This document shows positions 26,965-34,182 of a stretch of DNA of 64,000 bases, piece after piece. Source of the DNA: Maribellus sp. YY47 (GTDB lineage Bacteria; Bacteroidota; Bacteroidia; Bacteroidales; Prolixibacteraceae); contig NZ_JALGYW010000001.1 of assembly GCF_023111095.1 (NCBI RefSeq), positions 278,973 to 342,972 of the forward strand, written 5' to 3'. Every line of letters begins with the position of its first letter. The stretch's first letter is position 1. The translations under genes and the position numbers were made by a program. A model generated the notes under the pieces. That model saw only the letters and a list, made by a program, of their open reading frames with translations. It ran no database searches and was not told the origin of the DNA.

Positions 26965-27579
26965 TTACTTTCTTTCGGTTTGCGCCTGCTTCCTCGATTT
27001 ATCGCCCAGGTAACCTCCATGGTGCCGTTTGGCGTACTCCTCGTTGGTGAATCCTATTTTTTTCATCATCGAAACTACCAGCGCATCACCAATTACGGTC
27101 ATTACGGTAGTGGAAGTTGTAGGCGACAAACCCAGCGGGCAAACTTCCTTCGGGTTGCCGGTGTAAATAAATGCGTCGGCATTTTGGGCCAGCGCGCCCT
27201 CCGGATTACTCGAAATCACGATCAGCGGCAAGCCTTCGTGGAGATTTTCAGCCAGATCAATCAGCTCAACAATTTCACGGGTTTTGCCCGAGTTGGAGAT
27301 CACCAGCAACACATCGTTTTCCTGTAATATCCCCAAATCGCCGTGTTGCGACTCGCTGGGGTGTAAAAACACAGATGGAGTTCCGGTGGAGCTGAATGTG
27401 GTAGAAATGTTCAGGGCAATCTGCCCGGCTTTCCCCATTCCGCTGGTGACCAGTTTTCCCTTTTTCTGATGAACCCGTTCATAAATGAGTTCAATGGCTT
27501 TTATCATTCCGTCGGTTACCGGAATATTGCGAACCGCTTGCGCTTCGTCTTCTATAACCTGTTTAATTATATCCTTCAT
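26965..27579 (-). CDS. SIS-domain sugar-phosphate isomerase, KdsD/KpsF-like without CBS domains
   Basis: A 204-residue protein consisting of a single SIS domain. It has SGMGKAGQIA, the PSESQHGDLGIL signature, ISNSGKTREI and a C-terminal HHGGYLGDKS, all corresponding to arabinose-5-phosphate isomerase (ribulose-5-P to arabinose-5-P, the first step towards Kdo). The usual C-terminal CBS pair is missing, so the protein ends about 120 residues early. Short, CBS-free forms are known in Bacteroidota. The gene stands 67 bp upstream of the isochorismatase gene on the same strand and is divergent from sucC. Confidence 0.82.
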   Translation of the reverse strand: MKDIIKQVIEDEAQAVRNIPVTDGMIKAIELIYERVHQKKGKLVTSGMGKAGQIALNISTTFSSTGTPSVFLHPSESQHGDLGILQENDVLLVISNSGKTREIVELIDLAENLHEGLPLIVISSNPEGALAQNADAFIYTGNPKEVCPLGLSPTTSTTVMTVIGDALVVSMMKKIGFTNEEYAKRHHGGYLGDKSRKQAQTERK

Positions 27580-27877
27580 AAGAAAAGAAATTGAGGGAAC
27601 AAAACTAACGAAAATTCGGAAGTCACCCAGTATGTCGCTCCTCTACCGGTATATTTTTAAAACATGTGATAAAAGTTACACTCGAAATGTGTTATAGGTC
27701 ATAAAAAAAAGAAAACAATTTAGGTCTTTCAGGGTTAAATAATTGATAAATTTAACGATAACATTTTCAACCGTAACAAGCCGGAAATTAACGACGATCA
27801 AAACCTTTGAATTAAAGCCGTATCAGACAGGTTTCTGGGATTTGATTTCGTAACCCGGCGAAAAACAATTTAAGCGC
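27580..27877. other. Divergent control region between the KdsD-like gene and sucCD
   Basis: About 300 bp, AT-rich. AACCTTTG (about 27801-27808), one mismatch from TAnnTTTG, could drive sucCD with a leader of ~60 nt. I see no palindromic operator or riboswitch. Confidence 0.4.
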
Positions 27878-29011
27878 ATGAAAATTCATGAATATCAAGC
27901 CCGAGATTTATTCAGGAAGTACGGGATTCCTGTGCCGGATGGAGAGTTGTGCCATTCGGTAGACGAGGTTAAAAAGAAAATCTCAGACAAAGATAAACTG
28001 AGAGTGGTTAAAGCCCAGGTTTTGGTGGGTGGACGAGGTAAGGCCGGTGGTGTAAAACTGGCAACTACCAAATCGGAAGCCATCGAAAAGGCCAAGCTGA
28101 TCCTGGGAATGGATATCAAAGGTATAACGGTTGAGAAAGTGCTGGTTGCCGATGCCGTTGATATCGAAAAAGAATTTTATGTTGGTTTAATCAACGACCG
28201 AAATGCAAAGGCGGTTACCTTGATGGCAAGTTCTGAAGGTGGAGTTGAAATTGAGGAAGTGGCAAAAACCAATCCCGAAAAGATTATAAAAATGCCGATC
28301 GATCCAACCATGGGTTTGATGGACTGGCAGGCACGCAAAGTTGCCTTGCAATTGTTTAACGATCCAAAACAAGTGCGTCAGGCAGCCGAAATTCTGGTAA
28401 AACTCTATAAACTTTATATCGAGACGGATGCTTCTCTGGCGGAGATCAATCCGTTGGTGCTAACTCCGGATAAACAGGTTTTGGCCATCGACGGTAAAAT
28501 GAATTTTGATGACAATGCTTTGTTCCGTCAAAAGGAAATTATTGCCATGCGCGAAGCCGACGAAAACGAGAAGAAAGAACTGGAAGCCAACGCCAAAGGG
28601 CTTTCATACATTAAGCTGGATGGAAACATTGGCTGTATGGTAAACGGCGCCGGACTGGCAATGGCAACCATGGATATGATTAAATTGTACGGTGGCGAAC
28701 CGGCCAACTTCCTTGATATTGGCGGTTCTTCGAATCCTCAGAAGGTGGTCGATGCCATGAACATCCTGCTGGGCGACAAGAATGTAAAATCGGTGATGAT
28801 CAATATTTTTGGAGGAATTACCCGTTGCGATGACGTGGCTCGCGGTTTGGTGGCTGCACTTGATCAGATAAAGACTGATATTCCGATTGTGATTCGTCTT
28901 TCGGGAACCAATGCCAAAGAAGGGCTCGAGATTATTGAAAAAACCGGACTGCCGGTGGTGAAAACCATGAGTGAAGCAGCTCAGAAAGCCATTGAGCTAA
29001 GTAAAAAGTGA
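27878..29011 (+). CDS. sucC: Succinate-CoA ligase [ADP/GDP], beta subunit
   Basis: A 377-residue protein starting MKIHEYQARDLFRKYGIPVP, the typical N-terminus of SucC. An ATP-grasp fold occupies the first ~230 residues (VKAQVLVGGRGKAGGVK; EINPLVLT metal site) and a CoA-ligase-type C-terminal domain follows (GGSSNPQKV; NIFGGITRCDDVA). With SucD it interconverts succinyl-CoA and succinate with substrate-level phosphorylation in the TCA cycle. It is the first gene of a two-gene operon; sucD begins 26 bp later. Confidence 0.97.
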   Translation: MKIHEYQARDLFRKYGIPVPDGELCHSVDEVKKKISDKDKLRVVKAQVLVGGRGKAGGVKLATTKSEAIEKAKLILGMDIKGITVEKVLVADAVDIEKEFYVGLINDRNAKAVTLMASSEGGVEIEEVAKTNPEKIIKMPIDPTMGLMDWQARKVALQLFNDPKQVRQAAEILVKLYKLYIETDASLAEINPLVLTPDKQVLAIDGKMNFDDNALFRQKEIIAMREADENEKKELEANAKGLSYIKLDGNIGCMVNGAGLAMATMDMIKLYGGEPANFLDIGGSSNPQKVVDAMNILLGDKNVKSVMINIFGGITRCDDVARGLVAALDQIKTDIPIVIRLSGTNAKEGLEIIEKTGLPVVKTMSEAAQKAIELSKK

Positions 29012-29037
29012 AACGTTGAAAGTAAAAAGTTAGAGAA

Positions 29038-29910
29038 ATGAGCATTCTTATAAATAAAGATACCAAAGTAATTGTACAGGGAATTACCGGGCGTGACGGT
29101 GCTTTCCATACCAGTAAAATGAAAGCCTACGGTACCAATATTGTTGGTGGAATTTCGCCGGGGAAAGCCGGGCAGCAAGTGGAAGGAACCCCTGTTTTTA
29201 ATACGGTTGAAGATGCAGTAAAAGCTACAGGTGCCAACGCTTCCGTAATTTTTGTTCCTGCGCCTTTTGCCGGAGATGCGATTCTGGAAGCCAGCTATGC
29301 CGGAATCGACCTGGTGGTTTGTATTACTGAGCACGTACCTGTGCAGGACATGATCAGGGTAATGCCGGTATTGGAGAAAAACGGTACAAAGTTAGTCGGT
29401 GCCAACTGTCCCGGGTTAATCACTCCGGGTGAATGTCTGATCGGAATCCTTCCGGGAATGATCTTTAAGCCCGGTAACGTTGGTTTGATTTCGCGTTCGG
29501 GTACGCTGACCTACGAAGTGGTAAATATGCTGACCGAAAACGATCTGGGACAGACAACCTGCGTGGGAATCGGTGGCGACTCGGTTTCCGGTTTGTATTT
29601 TATTGATTTGCTGGAAATGTATGAAAACGATCCGAAAACGGATGCGGTGGTGGTGATCGGTGAAATTGGTGGTGACGCTGAAGAACAGGCTGCGAAATTT
29701 ATCAAGGAAAAGATGACTAAACCGGTGGTGGCTTTTATCGCCGGACAATCGGCACCTCCCGGAAAAAGAATGGGTCATGCCGGTGCCATCATTTCAAGTG
29801 GAGCAGGAACAGCCGAAGAAAAAATCAAGGCGTTCAATGCGGCTGGTGTTCCGGTAGCCAAAGAACCTTCGGAAATTCCGGGTTTGATCAAAGAGAAATT
29901 AGGACTGTAG
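29038..29910 (+). CDS. sucD: Succinate-CoA ligase, alpha subunit
   Basis: A 290-residue protein of standard length. The N-terminal CoA-binding Rossmann domain starts [20 protein letters not shown]. The C-terminal ligase domain contains the phosphorylated histidine in [18 protein letters not shown] and GIGGDSVSG are conserved substrate-site motifs. It forms the catalytic heterodimer with SucC encoded just upstream, and a strong terminator follows at 29944. Confidence 0.97.
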   Translation: MSILINKDTKVIVQGITGRDGAFHTSKMKAYGTNIVGGISPGKAGQQVEGTPVFNTVEDAVKATGANASVIFVPAPFAGDAILEASYAGIDLVVCITEHVPVQDMIRVMPVLEKNGTKLVGANCPGLITPGECLIGILPGMIFKPGNVGLISRSGTLTYEVVNMLTENDLGQTTCVGIGGDSVSGLYFIDLLEMYENDPKTDAVVVIGEIGGDAEEQAAKFIKEKMTKPVVAFIAGQSAPPGKRMGHAGAIISSGAGTAEEKIKAFNAAGVPVAKEPSEIPGLIKEKLGL

Positions 29911-29943
29911 AGCCTCCCGATTTAGGGAAGAGTAAAAATAATG

Positions 29944-29979
29944 AACCGGTTGTCGAAAGGCAGCCGGTTTTTGTTTTTC
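29944..29979 (+). terminator. Terminator of the sucCD operon
   Basis: AACCGGTTG (29944-29952) pairs with CAGCCGGTT (29961-29969), with one G-U pair, an 8-nt loop and a following TTTTGTTTTT run. Confidence 0.85.
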
Positions 29980-30073
29980 TGTAAGTCGCTCAAAAATCAA
30001 CAACAAAATACGATTATAAAATTCAGACTCATCCAGATCAGTCGTCTGGAGGATCCAAATATTAGTAGAATAG

Positions 30074-30175
30074 TTTCACGCAAAGGATGTAAAAGAAGTG
30101 CAAAGGCCGAAGAGTGCTACTATTCGTTTTCGTTTTGCGTTCTTTTGCGTAAATCTTGGCGCACTTTGCGTGAAA
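30074..30175. repeat. Intergenic imperfect palindrome, family 1 (copy B)
   Basis: The element starts TTTCACGCAAAG (30074-30085) and ends CTTTGCGTGAAA (30164-30175), a perfect 12-nt inverted repeat, with total length 102 nt. Ends and length match copy A at 7092-7194. The interior carries repeated GCAAAG/TTTTGCG words. The remainder of the 414-bp gap between sucD and the next gene holds only the sucCD terminator and no other recognisable feature. Confidence 0.75.
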
Positions 30176-30324
30176 ATTCCTTTTGAGTCTATTAAAAAAG
30201 ACAAGCTAAGTTCGGAACAATAGTACTTTCATTTCTGCTGTTGATTCCGGGGTATTGTGAATCTTTTATTTTATCTGTCCTCGGTACAAAATATCCTTTA
30301 AATTAGGGGCAAAATCAAGAATCC

Positions 30325-31155
30325 ATGAATTTACATGTTACAAAGGGAAACGGAGATAAGGTGTTGTTTGATGCCGGGAAACTAAAACAGGCACTTCAGA
30401 CATCGGGAGCAGGAAAACAGGAGCAGGAAAGTATTTTGCGACAAGTCCGGGAAGAGTTATACGACGGGATTCCGACCCGGAAGATCTATCAGATGGCCTT
30501 TAGTCTTCTGAAAAAGGAATCGTATAAAATGGCCGGACGCTACCGCTTGAAAAATGCGATTATGGAGCTGGGACCAACCGGTTTCCCTTTTGAGAAATTT
30601 GTGGGCCGGGTGCTCGAAACCCTGGGGTACCAGGTGGAGACTGGCGTGATGGTTAAGGGAAAATGTGTGCAGCACGAAGTGGATGTGGTGGCCCGAAAAG
30701 ACGGAGAAATGCTGATGATCGAATGTAAGTTTCACAGCGATAACCTCACCAAAAGCGGTGTGCAGGTGCCTTTGTACATTCATTCACGTTTTATTGATGT
30801 AAAAGCAAGCTGGGAGAAACAATACGGTACCGATCTTCAATATCACGGTGGCGTGGTTACCAATACACGCTTTAGTGAGGATGCTGTGAGCTACGGGACG
30901 TGTGCCGGGCTCTTCATGGTATCCTGGGATTTCCCGGAAGGAGAAGGGTTGAAACATTACATCGACAGGTCGGGGCTACATCCGCTTACTTCACTGATTT
31001 CGCTAAGCAAAGCCCAGAAACAGCAACTGCTTGGAAAAGGCATTGTTCTGTGCAGTGAGCTAACAAAACAACCCGATTTGCTCAGGGAAATGGGATTGCC
31101 GGAAAAACAGATCAACCGGGTTGTTCGCGAAGCCCAAAACCTGGTAGCTGATTAA
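30325..31155 (+). CDS. ATP-cone domain fused to a PD-(D/E)XK (Mrr-like) nuclease domain
   Basis: A 276-residue protein with an unusual combination. Residues 3-~85 resemble an ATP-cone, the nucleotide-sensing module best known from ribonucleotide reductase and NrdR (DAGKLKQAL; SYKMAGRYRLKNAIMELG). From ~88 onwards comes a restriction-endonuclease-like fold: E90, then EVD with D120, then IECK with E133 and K135, spacing that fits the PD-(D/E)XK active site. The C-terminal ~50 residues (LRE-MGLPEKQINRVVREA) may be a helix-hairpin-type tail. No methyltransferase or helicase partner is adjacent. It could be an ATP- or dATP-controlled nuclease; this is inference from domains only. Confidence 0.75.
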   Translation: MNLHVTKGNGDKVLFDAGKLKQALQTSGAGKQEQESILRQVREELYDGIPTRKIYQMAFSLLKKESYKMAGRYRLKNAIMELGPTGFPFEKFVGRVLETLGYQVETGVMVKGKCVQHEVDVVARKDGEMLMIECKFHSDNLTKSGVQVPLYIHSRFIDVKASWEKQYGTDLQYHGGVVTNTRFSEDAVSYGTCAGLFMVSWDFPEGEGLKHYIDRSGLHPLTSLISLSKAQKQQLLGKGIVLCSELTKQPDLLREMGLPEKQINRVVREAQNLVAD

Positions 31156-31174
31156 GCTGGAACGGTAATAAAAA

Positions 31175-31819
31175 TTACTTTTTAAGTAATTTGAAGGCGT
31201 GGTTCCAGCTATTTGTCAGAAATCCGGGAATACACCACAGAATAGCGAGAGGTTCTATCGCACGCGCAGCTTCTGCCATTCCCATATCTTCAGTTTCCCA
31301 CCCGAATTTATCAAGAATTTCCGTCACTTCTGTTTTTGCATGCTGGTTGTTGCCGCAGATAAACATAGTAGGGGTGCTGCTGAATTTCGGATCAACCATA
31401 TGAAGACTGCCAACGCAACTGAAGGCCTTGACAAAATTGGCATTGGGCGCCAAATTCTGAAGATCTTCCATCAAACTTTTATTAACAGAAGAGGTGTAGA
31501 GCAACACTCCGTTCTCGGGTGGAGTATCTGCAATTGGATTGGTGGTGTCGATTATGGTTTTGCCGGAAAGATTTTCGATGCCAAGGCTATTTAAAGCGGC
31601 TTTTGCCTCTGTTCCTTTAACAGCAAAAACTATTATTCCGGCTTCCTTTACTGCTCGTTCCGGGGTGTCGACTGAAACTTTCCCGTTAAATTCGTCATCC
31701 AGTTTTTTACGGGTTTCTGCACTGCGCGAGGCAATGATAGTTGTATAACCTTTTGCTGAAAATCCATGGGCAAGCGCTTTCCCCACATTTCCCGATCCAA
31801 TTATTCCGATTGTTTTCAT
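31175..31819 (-). CDS. NADP oxidoreductase, coenzyme F420-dependent type
   Basis: A 214-residue Rossmann protein beginning KTIGIIGSGNVGKALAHGF, with SRSAETRKKL after the second strand where NADP-binding members carry basic residues. The fold is that of F420H2:NADP+ oxidoreductase-like and Npd proteins; F420 itself is unlikely here. A substrate cannot be assigned. ATG 31819 starts the Rossmann motif directly; the longer frame to 31855 adds an unrelated hydrophobic piece. It faces the ATP-cone gene (19 bp between stops). Confidence 0.75.
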   Translation of the reverse strand: MKTIGIIGSGNVGKALAHGFSAKGYTTIIASRSAETRKKLDDEFNGKVSVDTPERAVKEAGIIVFAVKGTEAKAALNSLGIENLSGKTIIDTTNPIADTPPENGVLLYTSSVNKSLMEDLQNLAPNANFVKAFSCVGSLHMVDPKFSSTPTMFICGNNQHAKTEVTEILDKFGWETEDMGMAEAARAIEPLAILWCIPGFLTNSWNHAFKLLKK

Positions 31820-31906
31820 GATCACCTTTGTTACTATTTTAATTAAAAGAAACAAGAGGGTGATTTTGTTTTGAGGAAACAGGAATTTATTTTGACATTC
31901 AGAATA

Positions 31907-32377
31907 TTAGCGGTTGTCGATTTTCTCCGGATTCAGATCGTGATTCTGCATACGATACCAGGCCAGTTCTTCGTAACGGGTTCCGGGTTTGCCATAATTG
32001 CTGAACGGATCGATGCTCAGTCCGCCGCGTGGCAGAAATTTCCCCCAAACCTCGATGTATTTTGGTTCCATCAATTTGATCAGATCTTTCATGATGATGT
32101 TGATACAATCTTCGTGAAACGCGCCGTGGTTGCGAAAGCTAAACAGGTAAAGCTTCAGGCTTTTGCTTTCGACCATTTTTTCTCCCGGAATATAACTAAT
32201 GTAAATCGTTGCAAAGTCGGGCTGCCCGGTTATCGGACAAAGGCTTGTAAATTCGGGTGCATTGAATTTAACCCAGTAATCATTCTCCGGATGTTTGTTG
32301 TCAAAAGTTTCCAGTACACCGGGTGTGTAATCAAAAAGATAGTTCGTTTCGTTTCCGAGGTGTTTTAAATCGCTCAT
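31907..32377 (-). CDS. queF: NADPH-dependent 7-cyano-7-deazaguanine (preQ0) reductase
   Basis: A 156-residue unimodular QueF (type I). It contains the catalytic cysteine in [11 protein letters not shown] and the family signature [21 protein letters not shown], which includes substrate-binding Glu and His. It reduces preQ0 to preQ1 in queuosine biosynthesis. Its ATG overlaps the stop of queC in an ATGA arrangement (32374-32377), so the two are translationally coupled. It is the last gene of the yhhQ-queC-queF operon. Confidence 0.95.
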   Translation of the reverse strand: MSDLKHLGNETNYLFDYTPGVLETFDNKHPENDYWVKFNAPEFTSLCPITGQPDFATIYISYIPGEKMVESKSLKLYLFSFRNHGAFHEDCINIIMKDLIKLMEPKYIEVWGKFLPRGGLSIDPFSNYGKPGTRYEELAWYRMQNHDLNPEKIDNR

Positions 32378-33033
32378 GCTTTTCTTGAATTTAGATAGTT
32401 TTCCAGTCCGCGGTTACGCAGCATACAGGCCGGGCAATGTCCGCAGCCTCTCCCTTTTACGCCGTTGTAACAGGTTACGGTTTCGTTTTGTACAATTTCC
32501 AGTACTCCGAGTTCATTCGCCAGTTGCCAGATGGCCGCTTTGTCTTTCCACATCAATGGAGTATGGATCGTATATTCGTAATCCATCGATAAATTGAGGG
32601 TTGAATTCAGCGAAAGTATAAAGTCGTTCCGGCAATCGGGGTAACCACTGAAATCGGCTTGTCCCACGCCGGTAACCAAGTGATGAATATCGCGGGCTTT
32701 GGAAAAAATGGCGGCATAGGTCAGAAATAACATGTTTCTTCCTTCCACCAGCGTATTGGGTGGCCGATTCTCCGGTTTTGTTTCTTCCACTTCCATTTCC
32801 TGCGAGGTGAGCGCATTTTGCGTGAGTTGCCCCAACAGGTCCATCCGGAAAATACTTAGTTGGATGCCTGCTTTTTCTGCAATACTTTTCGCGGCTTCCA
32901 GTTCAATTTTGTGCCTCTGCCCGTAATCAAAAGCAATGGCCTGCACTTCCGAAAAATTTTGCTTTGCCCAGAACAGACAAGTGGTAGAGTCCTGTCCGCC
33001 TGAAAAAACAACAAGGGCTTTTTCTGCTATCAT
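32374..33033 (-). CDS. queC: 7-cyano-7-deazaguanine (preQ0) synthase
   Basis: A 219-residue ATP-dependent enzyme. [13 protein letters not shown] is the PP-loop pyrophosphatase motif, and the C-terminal cysteine cluster CYNG...GCGHCPAC binds zinc. It converts 7-carboxy-7-deazaguanine to preQ0. It sits between the transporter yhhQ (1 bp gap) and queF (4 bp overlap). queD and queE are not in this window. Confidence 0.95.
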   Translation of the reverse strand: MIAEKALVVFSGGQDSTTCLFWAKQNFSEVQAIAFDYGQRHKIELEAAKSIAEKAGIQLSIFRMDLLGQLTQNALTSQEMEVEETKPENRPPNTLVEGRNMLFLTYAAIFSKARDIHHLVTGVGQADFSGYPDCRNDFILSLNSTLNLSMDYEYTIHTPLMWKDKAAIWQLANELGVLEIVQNETVTCYNGVKGRGCGHCPACMLRNRGLENYLNSRKA

Positions 33034-33034
33034 T

Positions 33035-33715
33035 TTAAACCTGCTTTAAACGGAACGGATTGTACGAAATATTGTAATCGTAGGTGTCGATGCCTTCCAG
33101 TTTTTTTACTTTGTTTACGATAACAATGGTAAGCGGAAGCACCAAAATCTCATAAACAGTTTTGATCAGGGCCTGTGTCAGAATCATTGTCAGCATAACA
33201 TTTACAGGAAATACTCCGGCAAAGGCAACGGTAATAAAGATGAGTGAATCGGCACCTTCGCCGGCCAGCGTCGATACAATAGCACGTAATGAAAAATTTT
33301 TGCCTCGGGTCATTACTTTGAAACGGCTCATTACATAAGCATTCAGAAAAGACCCGAGCAAATAAGCCATTAAACTGGCAGCGACAATACGCGAAGTGCT
33401 GCCCAAAGTGGTTGCAAAAGCTTCCTGATTTTGCCAGAACGGAGCGGCAGGCGCTGCGATGGCCAGGGTGATAAACAAAGCCGCGAGAATGTTTACGCCA
33501 AAACCGGCCCAGATAATCAGGCGGGCTTTTTGGTAGCCCCACACTTCGGCAATTACGTCGTTAATGATATAGGCCAGCGGAAAGATCAAAACTCCGGCAG
33601 GAGCCGACCACGGGCCGATCATCATAATTTTTGTTGCAAGAATGTTGGAAAGGATAAGGCAGGCTGCAAAAACAATACCCGCCAGCATGAAAGTTACTGA
33701 AACTGTTGTTCTCAT
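33035..33715 (-). CDS. yhhQ: Queuosine precursor transporter (YhhQ/QPTR family)
   Basis: A 226-residue integral membrane protein with about six hydrophobic helices. ILSNILATKIM, FPLAYIINDVIAEVWGYQKAR and the later GEGADSLIFI are signatures of the YhhQ (DUF165) family, which imports preQ0/preQ1 in characterised members. Heading an operon with queC and queF supports that role. Its 5' leader, 35 nt from the predicted transcript start to the ATG, can fold into a preQ1-I-type pseudoknot. Confidence 0.93.
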   Translation of the reverse strand: MRTTVSVTFMLAGIVFAACLILSNILATKIMMIGPWSAPAGVLIFPLAYIINDVIAEVWGYQKARLIIWAGFGVNILAALFITLAIAAPAAPFWQNQEAFATTLGSTSRIVAASLMAYLLGSFLNAYVMSRFKVMTRGKNFSLRAIVSTLAGEGADSLIFITVAFAGVFPVNVMLTMILTQALIKTVYEILVLPLTIVIVNKVKKLEGIDTYDYNISYNPFRLKQV

Positions 33716-33749
33716 TTACTTGTTTTTAACGTGGTTATCAAGCACACGT
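33716..33749 (-). promoter_or_regulatory. Candidate preQ1-I (class I) riboswitch controlling yhhQ-queC-queF
   Basis: Read on the minus strand, ACGTG (33749-33745) pairs with CACGT (33733-33729) as P1. The loop contains CTTG (33742-33739), which can pair with CAAG (33722-33719) in the A-rich tail TAAAAACAAG, making an H-type pseudoknot. Landmark bases of known preQ1-I aptamers are in place: U after P1 (33744), the unpaired C before the 3' P1 strand (33734) after UAA, and an A directly before the CAAG strand (33723). The tail ends 3 nt before the ATG, so ligand binding would hide the initiation region. Gene context (queuosine precursor transport and synthesis) fits. The tail is 2-3 nt shorter than in textbook examples. 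Confidence 0.75.
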
Positions 33750-33763
33750 GGTTAATACGACTG

Positions 33764-33792
33764 CAAATATACAAAGATTCTGTAAGTTGCAA
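33764..33792 (-). promoter_or_regulatory. Promoter of the queuosine operon
   Basis: On the minus strand TTG (33792-33790), 18 bp, TATATTTG (33771-33764). It is a perfect -7 box that places the transcript start about 6-8 nt before the pseudoknot, so the riboswitch is the very 5' end of the mRNA. Confidence 0.75.
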
Positions 33793-33830
33793 GCGTAGTA
33801 TCTGTCGGGGAGTCAGTGTTTTATGTTTAC

Positions 33831-34169
33831 TTACAGGATTTCGTCAATGTTCTCCGGCGGATTTCCCAGTACGGCTTTATCGCCGTTCACCACAATGGGG
33901 CGGTGCAACAGTTTCGGATTTTTTGCCAAGATTTTAATCCACTCTTCGTCACTCAGAACTTTTCCTTTGTACAGGTCTTTATAATCCTGTTCGTGTGTGC
34001 GCACCAAGTCAAAAGGTTTCTTTCCGGTGAGTGCAATAATTTCGGTCAGCTCTTTTTCGCTGATCCCTTCTTCGAGGTATTTGACGATTTCAAATTGGCA
34101 ACCTTTGTCTTCCAAAAATTTCAGCCCGTTACGGCTTTTTGAGCAGCGTGGATTATGATAGATTTTCAT
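33831..34169 (-). CDS. ArsC/Spx-family thioredoxin-fold protein
   Basis: A 112-residue protein with HNPRCSKSRNG at the N-terminus, holding the single cysteine (Cys9) of the glutaredoxin-coupled arsenate reductase family, and the LLHRPIVVNG motif with a substrate-binding arginine. Length and motifs match ArsC-like (YffB/ArsC) proteins. No arsenic resistance genes are nearby, so a general thiol-redox role is as likely as arsenate reduction. It lies 13 bp after ppk1 on the same strand and is probably co-transcribed with it. Confidence 0.85.
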   Translation of the reverse strand: MKIYHNPRCSKSRNGLKFLEDKGCQFEIVKYLEEGISEKELTEIIALTGKKPFDLVRTHEQDYKDLYKGKVLSDEEWIKILAKNPKLLHRPIVVNGDKAVLGNPPENIDEIL

Positions 34170-34182
34170 TCGTGTATAATTT

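Noticed and set aside
29941-30186. 81-codon open frame between sucD and the ATP-cone gene
   Set aside because: Its ATG lies inside the sucCD terminator and its body is the palindromic repeat at 30074-30175; no protein-like features.
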